Notes: generated by a model not told the origin, from the sequence alone. A DNA stretch of 64,000 nt from Delphinus delphis (GCF_949987515.2 NC_082684.1:48822006-48886005), one strand, 5' to 3'. Shown: positions 47,200 to 61,870, numbered from the stretch's first letter. Made by a program: numbers and translations.

Positions 47200-48650
47200 C
47201 CAATTCTGATGATGATGGAGGAACAGCAACCAATTAAACCCTCCTGCTTTAACTTAAAAACTGAAAACAAAAATATGTGAACAAATGTTTTTTAAATAGT
47301 AGAGAACAGGCAGCAGAGGACAGTGATCCCTGAGAGAAGGGAGGCAAGAAAAGCCCCAAGAATGTTTCAGCAGTACTGCTTGAAAATGGTTTCTAGGCCA
47401 CAGCACAGGGAGGAGCTACCCAAACAGATTTCATGAACCTCCTTGAGTTGAGGAGAGAGTGACAGAGAAGAAAGAGCTACACACTTACACAAACAAAGAG
47501 AGAGAGAGAGAGAGAGAGTGAGAGAGAGTGAGAGAGCAATCTGGAGGCCTCCAGAGGATTCCTTTTGAGTCTTTAGCTAATTACTGATCAGCACATATGT
47601 GGGAGAAAACTTCTTGAGGCTGTGCAAAGAATTTCAGAAAGGATCAAGTGAAATAATCCCTGGTGATCACACAGGGCTGGAATAGTTTGTGTTTCTACTG
47701 GCTAGAGTACATAGATCACATAACACATAGGGGATTAAGTAGAGTCTTAAAAAGGGTGTGTTCAGTAGTGGTGCCAAGTAGGCCTTGGTTAAAGGCTGTT
47801 GTGGACCCACCTATCAAAGTTTAAAAGTAAGCCTTGAATAGATCAAAATGTTTCCAAATAACTTAATTGGACCACAGAACAAAACCCCCAAATATTTAAA
47901 GAAACAAGAAATTTCAGTTTGCCACAAAATAAAATTCACAATGTCTGGAATCCAAAAAAAAAAAAAAAAAAAAAATCCAGACATACAAATAAGTAGGGGG
48001 AATAAATCTATCCCATAATGAGGAGAAAAATTAATCCAAATTGATTAATCTCATAATGAGGAGAAAAAGACCCAGAACTGACATAGATGATAAAATTACT
48101 AGATAAGGATGCTGTTAAAACAGCTATTGTAAATATTTTCTATATAATCAAGAAAATAGAGGAAAGCAAAATAGGATTAAAAGAGACATGGAAGATATTA
48201 AAATGACCCAAATCAAATTTCTAGAGATAAAAAACACACTGAATGGAATTACCACCTGATTAGACATTGCAGAAGAAAAGATTAGTGAACTTGAAGACAA
48301 TAATGGGAACTCTCCAAAGTGAAGCACAGAGAGAAAACAGACTGAAAACAACAACAAACCCCCCCCAATACAAAAAACAACCCCCTGCAAAAAAATCCCA
48401 GAACACACTGAGCTAGGAGACAACTTCAAGTGGCCTAATATATATATAATTGGAGTCTCTGAGGAGAGGAGAAAGATGGTGTGTGGATGAGAGGAAAGAA
48501 AAAATATTTGAAGACTTAATAACTGAAAATTTCCAAATTTGATAAAAACTACAAACCCACAGGTTTAAGTAACTCAACAAAATCCAAATGAAAAAATATG
48601 AATCAAACTACACCAATGCACAGCGTAATCAAATTGCTTATATAGTATTT
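47200..48650 (+). mobile_element. old L1 / HAL1-like ORF1 remnant
   Basis: Nucleotide signature of L1 ORF1: TTAGTGAACTTGAAGACAAT, CACAGAGAGAAAACAGACTG, CAACTTCAAGTGGCCTAATA and AATTGGAGTCTCTGAGG. No ORF2 follows; L2 sequence begins soon after. Frames are destroyed. It contains a (GA)n run (47496-47536) and a 20-base A run near 47955. Confidence 0.65.
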
Positions 48651-48779
48651 GAGCAGGAGGATGGAGAGAAGAAAATGAAACATAATAAATAGCTATAGAG
48701 AATGTTAGATGGTAGTAAGTTTTATAAGAAAATGAAAAGGAGAGAAGGGTAAAAGGGATTAAGAGTGTATATACGGGTG

Positions 48780-49700
48780 GGGGGTCAAGGACGACAGGTT
48801 GCAATAGTTAGGCTTAATTGAGAAGGTAATCAATCTTTGAGTAAAAACTTATACAATAAAGCTTATGGTAAGAGAAATGGGGAGCCATTGACGTATTTTA
48901 AAGAAGCATTCTTGATGCTGCTGTTGAGAATAGGACTCTATGGGAGTAAGGGTAGAAGTGGAGATTCCTGGAGACTATTGCTGTAATCTAAGTGAGAGGT
49001 GACAGTGGTTCAGAACAGAGAAATAGCAGCAGAGGTGGTGATGAGAAGTATAATTCTGGATAAACAGCATTTGAATCTAGAATCACAGGATTTTATGATG
49101 GATTAGAGATAGTGTGTGAATAAAAAATAAGAACTAAGGATAACTCTAAGTTTTTGGACTGATCTAATGGAAAGATGGAGTTGCCATCATTTCAGCTGCA
49201 GGGAGAGAAGATTTGGGGAGGAAGACTGGGAATTCAGTTTTAGAAAGGTTGAAATTGAAACATTTGTTAATGAGATACAATGCTGGAGTTAGAAGCAAAA
49301 TTTAGACTAGAGACATAAATTTGGGACTTGAGGCCATACAGATGGTACATAAAGCCTTGGGAATGAGCAAGATCACCAAAGGAGTACATTTAGATAGAAA
49401 AGAGAGGAACAAGGATTGAACCTGGAACAACTTCAATGTAAGAAGTTGAGGAGCCTAAGAGGAACAGCAAAGGAAATTTAAAAGGAGTAGCTTGTGACAG
49501 TGGGGAGCACTGAGAGCCAAATGAAGAAAGTGCTTCAAGGCATAACGAATCATCAACCATGTCAATAGGTCAAGTGAGATGAGAACTGAGAACTGACTAC
49601 TAGATTTAGCAATTTGAAGTCATTGGTGACCTTGATGAGAGAAGTTTCAGTGGAATGGTGGAGTGAAATGGGTGTAGAGCAAATGGGGCCTCCTCCTCCT
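48780..49700 (-). repeat. long L2 LINE fragment
   Basis: GGAGCCATTGACGTATTTTA, GAAGACTGGGAATTCAGTTT, ATACAGATGGTACATAAAGC, AGCCAAATGAAGAAAGTGCT and GGTCAAGTGAGATGAGAACT are the reversed L2 ORF2 end and flank. Confidence 0.75.
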
Positions 49701-50108
49701 TCTTCTTTATGAACAATTCAATCTTAAAGGCTTAGGGTAGGACCAAGCAAGGTATTATAGTTTCTACAGTAGGTCAGGGGCCCGTGGTGGGATGTCAGAG
49801 CTGGAGCAATGTGAGGAGAGCATCTGTGCAGGGGGCAGCCTGGTGAGGCGTATGGGAGCCCAAGTGGGATGTGAAGGTGTCTGCATCAGGCAGAGAGGTT
49901 ATGGAGTGGGAGCTTGGTTCCATACATGGGAGTTGATCAAATAAGGATAAGGGGAGCCAGGTTTCTCACCAACAGTGAGAGGAGTTACAAATATGGAAAG
50001 TAGAAAGCTGGAATGAACCCTGTGGTGTAGGACAGGACCCGGTGGTGTCGATGTGAACTCATGGTTACCTATACACATATGTACAGATAAAGAAATATAG
50101 ATGTAAAA

Positions 50109-50127
50109 GTGTGTGTGTGTGTGTGTG
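50109..50127. repeat. short (GT)n
   Basis: About nine GT units. Confidence 0.85.
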
Positions 50128-50229
50128 CGTGCACACACATGTCCTTGTGTGCATGTGTGTATGAATTCTCTAGCTCTGTCCACTGAGAGGACCCAGGAGC
50201 AGCAACTCTTCAGCAATGAGCACACTTAG

Positions 50230-51205
50230 CATTGAGATCTTGATTTCTAAATACCATTCTCAAGGGAACTAGTGCTCTTGGAGAAAAGAATGATTCCAGG
50301 GCTGGGCCAGGGAAATAACAAGAGGACCCTGGAGAATCTTTTTGTGCTGAAAACTAAGGAAGTACTCAAAGAATGAGGGAGACATTTCAAAGGACACAGT
50401 AGCCAATGATTTAGCCTGTGCCAATTTAAACATAAAAAAATTAATGATGACAGTATCAGATTATAAATCATTCAATAAAAGAGGAAACCACAAGTGCATA
50501 ATAAATTTAAAAAAATAGAATGTTTGATGAGGAATGGGATAGTTATATAGCCTCAAGATCCTTCCCTCAAATTCCAAATAGTTCTTAACTACAAAGGAAA
50601 AAAGAATACCTTTACATGGAGAAACCTGGAAGACACCACCTTAATCAAGTGCTTAAGGTTAATATCACCAGTGACAATTTGAAATCATGTGCCACTGATA
50701 GAATGCAGTGAGATGGACACCCCATCAGTTCTCTGCTATTAATGTTCTGTTACTTTAATTAAATCATAAAGAAACAGCAGACAAACCTAAATTGAGTGAC
50801 ATTCTATAAAATAATGGCCTATAATCTTAAAAACTGTCAAGGTCATAAGAGTCAAGGAAGTCTACGGAACTGTGCCTGACAGGACAGCTAAATGCAACCC
50901 ATGATTCTGAACTGGGTTCTTTTGCTCAAAGGGACATTATTGGGATGATTTGCAATACTTAAATGGGGTCTGAGGAGTAGAAGGTAGTGATGTATCAATG
51001 TTAATTATGCATGATGACTATATTATGATTATGTAGAAGAATGTTTTTACTTGTAGGAAATATTAAAGTATCCAGAGGTGATAGGGCACCTGTTAACAAC
51101 TTTTCTCAAATGGTTCAGGGAACAACAAAATTCTTTGCCTTGTATTTGAAACTCTTCTGTACCTTTGAGGTTATTTCTGGAGTAAAAATATTTTTTCTAA
51201 AGAAA
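50230..51205 (+). mobile_element. L1M-type 3' UTR
   Basis: TTCTAAATACCATTCTCAAG, GAATGATTCCAGGGCTGG, GACATTCTATAAAATAATGG and CTAAATGCAACCCATGATTC, ending in a region like AAACTCTTCTGTACCTTTG, are the tail of an old L1M element. Confidence 0.55.
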
Positions 51206-51209
51206 GGGA

Positions 51210-52671
51210 AAAGAGATATTAGAAACAGTGAATATGGACAACTTTCTCAAGAAGTTACGTTGCAAAGCAGAGCAAACAAATGAGGCAGTTGCTGGAGAAG
51301 GAAACGGGAGGTTCAAGAGAAGAAATTTAAATTTTATTTAAGATGGAGAAATAACACTATGTTTGAATGTTGTTGGAAAGGATGAAATAGAGAACCAAAA
51401 CTGGTGATTCAGAATGGGCAGTGAACTGCTGGAGCGCGTTCCTGATGAGGGAGATGAGATCTGATGTGCAGGAAAGGAATTTACTTTTGATAAGAGCAAG
51501 GATCTCCCTGGATTGACAACTGCTGAAACCCAGCTACCCAGCAACGTCACCAAACTAGACTGGGGCTGAGAACCAGGGAGTAAGGGGAGGGGGACTCTAG
51601 ACAGTTCCAATAAAAGCCACCAGATTGTGATTTTAGGTTCTGAAAAAATAGGAACCCATTCTAGGCAAATGCCCTGACAGCTTTAAGAAGAATTAGTTGC
51701 CAGTAAGGATAAAAACCAGACCCAAGAATTTAAATGGTGAGTAAGTCTATAGCTCCGTCTTCATTACACCCTGAAATTGAAACACATCTTAAAATTAATG
51801 TTGCAAAATGCTTGCAAGCCACCAGGCCAACAAGCACTGATAGGTCGTCACTGCCTATGCACGTGGGAAGTTGCCTGTGTGATAAGGGTATCAGTCATTC
51901 AATCACTCCTTCAGTTGAGTTGCCTGCACTAATGGAGCCATCAAGGGTTGACAACTTTAAATTGATGCTTAAAAGGACTTGAAAGATCACGCTGGGACGG
52001 AGGCTTAGAATGAGAAGTTATTGTGAACATCGAACATTGCCTGCCACAAGCCTGGCAAGATAGCTGAAGGCAAAAGAAACTGCCACACCTCTGGGAAGAG
52101 ATCATAAGATTTTCACACTAGGAGCGATTGACCTGATATTTGTCTAGAAAGATCTTTTTACTCAGGTCAAAAGCTGCTGGCTACTTTAAAGTCTTTATTT
52201 TTCTTTGAATCATTAATATGTAATTCAAGTAAGGGAAAATTAAAACATCTAGTTTGATCCTTAGTAAATGCAGAAGAAACATCCGTATTCTTTGCTATGC
52301 CTTGGAATTATACTGAAAATACAACAGGTGGAATGGTCAGCAAGATTAGTAATGCCAGAAATGGAAAGCACCATATCACCATGATGTCCTACATCACCAG
52401 GTGCCCGTATCACTGCTGGCGGCCAAAGGTGAGCCTAAAGGATCTCTCCACTATGATTGTGCAAAGCACCCAGGATCAAACTTTGACTGTGATATAGAGA
52501 AAGTATAATTGTATGGATAAATATCTACTATTTTAAATTTGTAAAATAAAGTGAATATTCTAAATTATCTTGCCCTCCCTGTTCCTCCAAGAAGATATTA
52601 AACTGATGATACACATCAATAGGATTTTTTTAAAAAAGGATATAGAAGAATTAATTTTCAAAACACGCATC
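51210..52671. other. GNG2 intron, nothing recognised
   Basis: A/T-rich intron sequence with only short frames and no known domain. Confidence 0.5.
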
Positions 52672-52687
52672 AAGAAAAGTACATGAT

Positions 52688-52900
52688 GGGCTTCCCTGGT
52701 GGCGCAGTGGTTGGGAGTCCGCCTGCCGATGCAGGGGACACGGGTTCGTGCCCCGGTCCGGGAGGATCCCACATGCCGCGGAGCAGCTGGGCCTGTGGGC
52801 CATCGCCGCTGAGCCTGCGCGTCCGGAGCCTGTGCTCCGCAACGGGAGAGGCCACAGAGGTGGGGGGCCCGCGTACAGCAAAAAAAAAAAAAAAAAAAGA
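52688..52900 (+). mobile_element. young CHR-2-type SINE
   Basis: GGGCTTCCCTGGTGGCGCAG start and A-tail, with a perfect 16-base duplication AAGAAAAGTACATGAT (52672-52687 and 52901-52916). The exact duplication and long tail suggest a recent insertion. The 135-residue minus-strand frame here is an artefact. Confidence 0.95.
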
Positions 52901-52916
52901 AAGAAAAGTACATGAT

Positions 52917-54155
52917 ATTTAATTGATAAATCTCAATAAAGAAAAGACATTCAAAATTATCATCCAAAATAGTTATGTTTTTTAAGAAGGGAGAACTTTA
53001 TCTGGCCTGAAAACGAGGCTATTCAGAAAACTACATTTCCTAGGGATTTTGAATTATCAAGCTTTAGCAGTACTGCTTCTCTAGCTCCTAGGTATAATGC
53101 ACAAGGCTAAGAATATACTTGGTGCTTAACAAATATCTACTGAATTTTAAAAATTATATCAACCCTCATAAAAATGAAGTTTTATGCTCAATTATTAATG
53201 TATGCCTGGGTTCAAATTAAATTTTTTGCTCCACTTTCAGCAAATCAAATGAATTAGGACTGGATATCTTTGAACACAGCCTTTTCCTCTATAAATCCTA
53301 GACATACTATACCTATTTTATTAACCCTGAAAATACTCTCAATTGGCCTATAAGGAAGGTTGAATCTTACTGTTTCTAATAAGTTGAATGCAAGCATTTT
53401 AGGGAAGAGATGTTAAAACTTTCAATTCAAATGCTGGAAAAGTATTTGAAAAGTCCCAAACCTAAGATGTCTGTCCACTCTCTAGAATGAAGCATGATGT
53501 CTACCTGGCTTGTTTCTCACTACAGCTTTCCCTGAAGTTCAGTTCCAATGTATTATGAGTCAATTGTCAGAAAGATGATTTACTTATTAGAAACGTATAT
53601 ATTTGGTTCCATAATTACACATATTTGTCAGTTACGAAAATCGGTCTGTTCTTTTTATCTTGAACTGTTTTCGAAAGAAGGTATACTATAAATGCTGGCT
53701 ACTTATAACCATACATTTGACATGAAACAATTTACTGTCTTAAAATGATCAATTATGCCCTTCTTTTTGGTATTTCACTGAATTTTATCCTGTTACAATG
53801 AGTTTTATTTGGCCAGTGACATCATGCTTGGAATTTCCCAAACTATAAATGTAATTGGAAATGTCATGCAAAATATAGTTCCTAATGTCTTGTTATATGA
53901 CACCCTTAGTCTGTGAACTTAAAGCTATCCACTAACAAAAATGTTTTCTGACTGCCTGCATATCTCATCACCAAGAAGTAGACAACAATGTCTTTGACGT
54001 TGAGGACTGTGTAGTCTAGTTTGAAAAATTATCTGATGAAGGTAAAATTATTTAGTAAATTGACTAGTAAGTAGGATCAGAATGGAAAAGGAGGTTCATG
54101 AACAAGTGGGGATTTAAGCTGACCTGTAAGAGAGGAGTAAGATTTGGATAATGCC
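52917..54155. other. GNG2 intron, nothing recognised
   Basis: A/T-rich DNA; no repeats or exons recognised. It could include conserved non-coding sequence. Confidence 0.5.
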
Positions 54156-54159
54156 CTAG

Positions 54160-54512
54160 TCTAGCTGGGCTGCCGTAATAAAATACCAAAAATGGGTGGA
54201 TTGTAAACAACAGAAATTGATTTCTCAGAGCTCTGGAGGATGTAACGTCTAAGATCAAGGTGCCAGCAGGTTTAGTGTCTGTTGAGGGTCTTGCTTCCTG
54301 GTTCATAGATGCCCGTGTTCTTGCTGTAACCTCACATGGTAGACGGGGCAAGGGAGTTCCCTGAGTCTTTATAAGGGCACTAATTCCATTCCGGAGGGCT
54401 CTGCCTTCATGACCCAATCACTTCCCAAAGGCCCCACCTCCAAATACTATTCCATTGGGTGTTAGGATTTTAACATATGAATTTTGGGAGGGACACAAAC
54501 ATTAGGTCTATA
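54160..54512 (-). repeat. MLT1A-type LTR
   Basis: Antisense copy: GGGCTGCCGTAATAAAATAC, TTTATAAGGGCACTAATTCC, ATGACCCAATCACTTCCCAA and CATATGAATTTTGGGAGGGA. Confidence 0.85.
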
Positions 54513-54514
54513 GG

Positions 54515-55825
54515 ACATAGGAAAAGAATAAGAGGAAGGGTGTTCTCAGTGAGGGATCCAGAATAACCAGAGAGATGGGAATCTGCATAGCATATTCTTG
54601 AGATAGTGAGAAGAGCCAGTTGGAAAGGTCTATCGGAACCATTTGGGAGAAATGAGAAATAAATTTGACATTTTTATGTGCAATTTAAAGGGCATCCAAC
54701 TAGATAAGAAGCAATCATTTCACCCAGGCTCCTGGCCTTGGCTTTCTTTTGCACTTACATCTACATTATTCATGATGTCAACAACACCCTCTGTTAAAGG
54801 GCATTCTTCTAGCTTACAATGATTCTCACTCCTCCTTAACTATCTGTCCCCTTCCCAACCATATGGGTGGGTTAGTTCCTAGGAGCTATGTTTGTGCAGC
54901 GTGGTTCAATTCTAGCGTCAGTTGATTGAAGCTGCATGGCTCATCCTTGGTAGAACAAATATACCACTCTAGGAATATGGGAGTGAGACTAAAAGGGTTG
55001 ACATGAATCTATCTCTTTCTTCATGGAGCTGAAAGTATGACATGTGATCCTCAGAGCCATGGGCAGCCACCTTGTGTCTGCCATATGGAACAGGCAGCTG
55101 AGAAATCTATTCCTCTCAGGAAAAGAAAGAGGCAGCTATACAGGGAGAAACAGAGGCATATCACAGAGCACTTGCAGTTCCCGCTGGCCTTCCAGCTCTC
55201 ACTCCCCCTGCTTAATCAACTACATTTCTGCTCTTAGATTCTGAGACGCCCTGTATCTTTTATAATCGATCCCTTCTTTCTGCTTAAGTCAGCTTGGGTT
55301 AGGTTTCTCTTATTAGAAACCCAGAGTCCTAACATAATGATGAATAAATAGATTTAACTGAAGTCCTACTGTCCTTTGCTTTTATACATGCTCTCTCAAA
55401 TTGTGCTCTCAGGACAAGCTTTCTTTCACTGGCCTTTGCTCGACAGCAGTGTATCTTGTTGTTTTGTACATCTGAGTGTCACAGTGTCCACAACCTCTCT
55501 CTGCTCCTTTCCCCAGATCCCTTCCCAGCTTTCTTTGGTTTCTCTTTCCTTTCTCTCCTTGAATGAAATGCTAACAAAGAAACACAGAGAGGCTGGGAGT
55601 ATCATTTATATATGCCTGAGGCTTATGTACAGATAATGGGTTCATTAGTCCAAATCTCTCAGGATCTGTGATGCAAAGGGATAGGAAACAAGAAGGTTTA
55701 AAAATGAATATGTTATTCAGACCCTCTCAAGGTAGGGCCTCTCCAGGTTATTCTGGAGGCCACAGGAGGGATAAGGCCACCCCCTGCTTAAGGGACCTTT
55801 GACAGCTCCAGTGTCAGCTGTGTCC
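54515..55825. other. GNG2 intron, nothing recognised
   Basis: No recognised gene or repeat. Confidence 0.5.
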
Positions 55826-55842
55826 CCTTTTCCTTGTTCCTT

Positions 55843-56051
55843 TTTTTTAAAAAAATTATTTATTTATTTATTTTGGCTGCACTGAGTCTTACTTGTGGCA
55901 CATGGGATCTTTAGCTGCGGACTTAGTTGTAACATGCAGACTCTTAGTTGTGGCATGCATGCAGGATCTAGTTCCCCAACCAGGGATAGACCCTGGGCCC
56001 CCTGCATTGGGAGCACAGAGTCTTACCCACTGGACTACCAGGGAAGGCCCT
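55843..56051 (-). mobile_element. CHR-family SINE, short tRNA-Glu variant
   Basis: A (TTTA)n tail, TTTTGGCTGCACTGAGTC, GTTGTGGCATGCATGCAGG and an end at GACTACCAGGGAAGGCCC. Perfect 17-base duplication CCTTTTCCTTGTTCCTT (55826-55842 and 56052-56068). A different subtype from the other copies. Confidence 0.9.
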
Positions 56052-56689
56052 CCTTTTCCTTGTTCCTTGTTGCCTCAGCTGTACTAGGCTCTGCCAGATG
56101 GACATAAAGCCACTGCCACCTTTATAGCTTGAAGAGGTCACTACTCTAATTGGAAAATCAGAAACCTGAGATCTTCAGAGAGAAGCCCCTTCTTGCTGAC
56201 GGGATCATGTACCAAAAGTAGGTGGAGAAGCCTGACCACTCAGAAGCCTGGAAGGGACTCCAAAAGGCAAGCCCTAAACCAGCTAGCTGTCAACAGTGTC
56301 AACACAGTCGCAGTTTTACCCAAGAGCTAAACTAAAAATAATCTGACACTTCACCACAGCATGCCTGCCTGGCTCTGATGCGCAGAACAAATGCTGAGAT
56401 ACAGGCTGCCACTGCATTTCCAACAATTTCAGGTCTAATGACGTCAAGAGGAATTCAGAGATATGAAAGTGACGACCATGTAGGAAGGCAGTCACTCATT
56501 GTTCAGCTCATCAGGCTAATGCTTTGTCGCTCTAGAACAGACAGTGATTTATTTGGTGTCTTCAGAAGCAGTATTCAAAGGGAATCAGGGTGTGGTGTTG
56601 ATCTCTTTCTCATGGTATTTGGTAATTATGCTTTTTGGATACCTTATTTGTGTTAATAATAGGTCCTGTTCATTTTTTGGGCAACCTCT

Positions 56690-56835
56690 TACCAGACTAG
56701 GAGATCCTTGAGAGCAAGAATCGTGTCTTCTTTTTCATCTAGCTCTACACCTCTATAGAGCTATAGAGATCTGACAAGGCCTGGCGATTTAGAAAGCTCT
56801 CAATAAAATATTTATTGGTTAAAGGAATAAATGAA
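56690..56835 (+). repeat. L2 3' tail
   Basis: TAGGAGATCCTTGAGAGCAA to CTCTCAATAAAATATTTATT. Confidence 0.75.
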
Positions 56836-56929
56836 TAACCGAAAAATAGCAAAAGTCCAACCTAATGATGAAGGTTTGGGAAAGTGTCTTAAAGGATACA
56901 ATGACTGAGTCTTCAAGGAGTCACTGGAG

Positions 56930-57265
56930 TTGGTAAAGCAGAAACGTAGAGAGGAGGAGAGTGAATGTTAAAGGCATTTGAAATAGCCATCAAGGGAATT
57001 AAAAATGGTTCAATATAGCATGTGGGTGAGAGGAAGGGGATGAAGCCGAAAAGTGGGGCAGGGGCTTTGCTATCGAGTTTGAATTTCATTTTCCAGGTGA
57101 TGGGAATCATGAAAAGATCTTCAGTAAGAGAGGAACCTAATGAGGTTTTCTTGTAGAAAGCTGTCTGTGGCCACATGGAGAGTAAGCGACGGCAGGGATG
57201 GAGATGGGGTTGAGACGGGATTGCAAAGATCAGCTAAGAGCACCTTTCAATCAGTAATTCAGGTG
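56930..57265 (-). repeat. L2 fragment
   Basis: GAATTTCATTTTCCAGGTGA, ATGAAAAGATCTTCAGTAAG and TCAGGTGAGAGGTGATGAAG: reversed L2. Confidence 0.65.
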
Positions 57266-58075
57266 AGAGGTGATGAAGGTCTGACCTATGGCTGAAAAGG
57301 TTTGGTTTTGTCCTGTTCTTCCCACTGTCAGCTTTTCATCACCACCAACACCATCACACCCTCCTTCAGGATGTGGGCCTGGGGATGCTGAGTAGTAACA
57401 GAAAATGCCAACCACAGCAGTGCTTTTCAAACACTTTTTTCTTCGTTGGGCCACGCCAAAAGGCAAGGTGGCATTTTCCAGAAGGTTCATGGGCAGAACC
57501 AAAAACAAACAAAGAACCGAATGACTCTTTTTGGTGCCACAATCTTTGGGCCACCTCACTTCTCTCAGCAGGTACTGTGCGCACTTGCCATATTATACTT
57601 TTTTTAAGAAAGGAAATAAAAAAAGAAGAGGCAGAAAAGGAGAAGAGGAAGGTAAAAAAAGCACAAGACAGATGGTGAAGACCCTTTATCATATTCATAA
57701 ATAAAGAATTAAAGTTATTGCAAGAAAGAAGCTGTTTACATTTTGTGGTCCATTACCAGGACTTGAATTTTACAAAGCAGATTCAGGATAGATGGAAATT
57801 TGCTCAGTTTACTTATGGAGGAAGACCAGCTCTCCCTTCATGCTCTAGCCCAGACCTGATGGGAGTTGTAAGGAGTAAACCCCTTCCTATAGGACCATGG
57901 TTCCCAACCTTAACTATACATTGAAATTAACTGATAATTAAAAGAAATACTGCTGCCTGAATCATACCCTAATAGACTCTAATTTAATTGGTCTACAGTG
58001 TGGTCTTAGAATTGGTCCTTTTATAAAATTCCCTGGGTGATATGAATATACAGGTGGGCTGAGAACCACGGCTAT
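57266..58075. other. GNG2 intron, nothing firmly recognised
   Basis: Overlapping frames at 57251-57698 are on opposite strands and show no domain. CAGTGCTTTTCAAACAC (about 57419) may mark an old hAT end. Confidence 0.4.
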
Positions 58076-58079
58076 ACAC

Positions 58080-58310
58080 CAGTGGTCAGCAAAGCTTTTC
58101 TCTAAAAGGCCAGAGAGTAAAAATTTTAGGCTTTGTGGGCCACAGGGTCTCTGCTGCAACTACTCTACCCTGCTGTAGTGTGAAAGTAGCCACAGACAGT
58201 ATGTAAACGAATGGGTGGGGCTGTGTTCTAATAAAGTTTTATTGAGAAAAACAGTCATTGGGCTGGACTTGGCTCGTGAGCCATAATTTATTGACCCTCG
58301 TTTTAGAATC
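58080..58310 (+). repeat. hAT-type DNA transposon remnant
   Basis: AGTGGTCAGCAAAGCTTTTC, TTTTAGGCTTTGTGGGCCAC, AAACGAATGGGTGGGGCTGT and ATAAAGTTTTATTGAG. Same family as 9437-9625 and 25435-25745. Confidence 0.7.
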
Positions 58311-59406
<1,096 letters not shown>

Positions 59407-61539
59407 CTAGGCTCCTCCAGCCATCTACATCCCCAATCCAGCACTGAGTCTGAGTGGCAGGCAGGCCAGAAGATGAGGTTTGCTTTTCCAACTCCCTACC
59501 TCTGCCCTTCCATCCTTCTTTGGGGGGAAAAAAAAAGAAGAAAGTTCATCAAATCAGATAAGATATGCTGCCACATTAAGAAAGCTAGTTATTAAATTTA
59601 TGTCAATTTATGAAATAAGTTCAAAATGGTAAGGGTGACAGTATGCATAATTACGGTTGTTATTTATTGGGTACTGCCATTGTTAGATACTGTGTTAAGT
59701 GCCCTCAGAGGATGAGGAATGAAAGGTGAGCAGAGGCAGGAATGGTAAATTATATAATCCCTAAGGACTAAAAACACTATGTTTACAATGTTCTCTTGAT
59801 GGGCTCAAATGCTGACTCTCTGGTTAACTGTAAGCACCTCAGTCTATTACACTGCAGAGACACTGCAACAGGACTTGTGGGTTTTTTGTGTTATTTATCC
59901 AACACGGTCTATTTGAAATATGGCTTGATTCACAACCAATTACTTTACTCATAATTCTTCAGGAACAAACTATAATGTCAAGGGGTAGGCGTTGCTATGT
60001 CTAAATTGTTACTTGCATCGATGAGTAGACCAGTGGTATTCTAAATTAAGTACAACAGACTTAATATTTTTATGAATATGGAATGGAACATAAATGTTTA
60101 GAGAGTGGAGTTCTGTACCTATGTAGATGGTGAGATGGTTTCTTTGTCTCTGGCTCTACCAGACCCACTCCCATCCTTGTCCCCTAATCCCTTCAAGTCC
60201 TATCCCAATTTCATTTCTCTTCTAATGATTTCTTGACCCACCATCTCACTTTATTCTTGTTGTTCATCTCAGAAAGTATCCTATTTATTTTCAGTGCCCA
60301 TTTCCCCCACATTCTCATCAGGTCTTGCTCCATGTCAAGGTGCCATATACTATTTCAGGGCCGTCGATGTAAATTTGCCCCTTGAGGTCACTGACACCCA
60401 ATAGTGAAGGAATGTCTGAGAGCTGCAATTTAACTAGAGTGCACGACCCAAGAAATGAGAAACATTAAACACTGCTTCAGTCACCACCAGTCATATCTTG
60501 TTCTGAAGACATTATATTAAAAACCGTGACTTCTAGTAGCTTTGGGGAATATTTTTATCTAGGGATAAGGTAGGATCAGGCTACTACCTCAAAAAGGAAA
60601 GAGGACACATAGAAAACCTACAGAAAGAAAAATAACCCATAATAAGTTCAGTACATAGGTTTTTACATATCCATGAAAATCAAGAAAATTTTTATTTTAA
60701 TTACCAAAAAAGCAAAAGTCTATAAATTATCTTCTTTGGTTCTTATTTCTTGACATTTAACTCTCTGTAAACAAAGAGGTCCCTTCGTGGATAGTGTTAT
60801 TTTATAAAGAATACTGCAAAAGCCAGCCCAATAACATTTATAGTATAAATTGGAGGATAGTACACTGTTCCCTCAATTTATTTTCAAAGGGTTTGGAGAC
60901 AATAAAATGGGAAGGAAGACTGAAAGAATTTTGAAGCCACAAAGATCTCCGAACTCTACTTTCAAATGCTTGAAGATCAAGGGAGGGATCCTGCATGCAA
61001 AAACAAACAAACAAAAAAGGAGGCTTTAACAACAACTGCGATTTCATCAGCATGGTTAGGGACCTAATCATCTTAGCCCCACAGGGAAATTATGTGCCCC
61101 CAAATCAAATGGACATCCACCAGCCTTGCAAAACTTCACAGGGCCAAGATGGAGTATTGACTTATCCAGTAGAGTAGCCTAACTCTTCCAGTGATCCAAA
61201 GTGGAAGGAGTCCTGGTCTACAGGCCTCTGGACACTGTTCTGTAAAGTTCATGTTTCCTCCAAACTAGAACTTATCACACTAGAATACAGACTATCACAG
61301 AATTTCCAAATCCTCATTGGGCTTGAGGGACCTCTGAGAGTCTGGTCAGCTATTCTTCTGCCCTTGAATCTAAACCAGATAACATAGTAACCTGTGGCAG
61401 AGACCACTGCTTGCTCCCAATACCCCTTTTCCTCTTCTTCATTAGTGATAACAATTTTTTTTTTAACAGAGACCACAAGAACCTTGAATTTTAGTTGGGG
61501 ACATTTTGCTGAAAGGTGCATTCTCAGGCTCCTTTGCAG

Positions 61540-61870
61540 CTTGGTGTGCTGATATGACTAAGTTTGGCCAATGAGACATAAGCAGAAGTGTCGTGAAGGG
61601 AAGGGATGTGCCCTTTGCCTCCCCTTCTTCTTGTTACTGGCCTAGAAGATAGTCATATTGACCACAGAGCTCCATCTTGAACATCTGGGCTACACTCCAG
61701 GAGGAGCAGGAAGGATCTGGGTCCTTACTGATACTGTAGAGACACCATGCCAGCTGTGAACTGGCTGCCATCTATGTGAAGAGAAATAAGCACCTATCTT
61801 GTTTACACCACTATTATTAAGGGTTTCTCTACTGTTGGCTCACAGGTCTGCCATTAACTGATTAAATAAC
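61540..61870 (+). repeat. ancient LTR-like repeat
   Basis: TTTGGCCAATGAGACATAAG to AGAGAAATAAGCACCTATCT and GGTTTCTCTACTGTTGGCTC. Old mammalian repeat, same type as 36900-37480. Confidence 0.45.

Noticed and set aside
52560..52967. A 135-residue protein, and many similar ones at 8675-8989, 11724-11959, 23894-24235, 38891-39271 and 42657-43260
   Set aside because: These frames are translations of CHR SINEs, which is why they share the same peptide stretches.
57251..57698. Overlapping frames of 101-110 residues on both strands
   Set aside because: None has a recognisable domain, and the three frames exclude each other.
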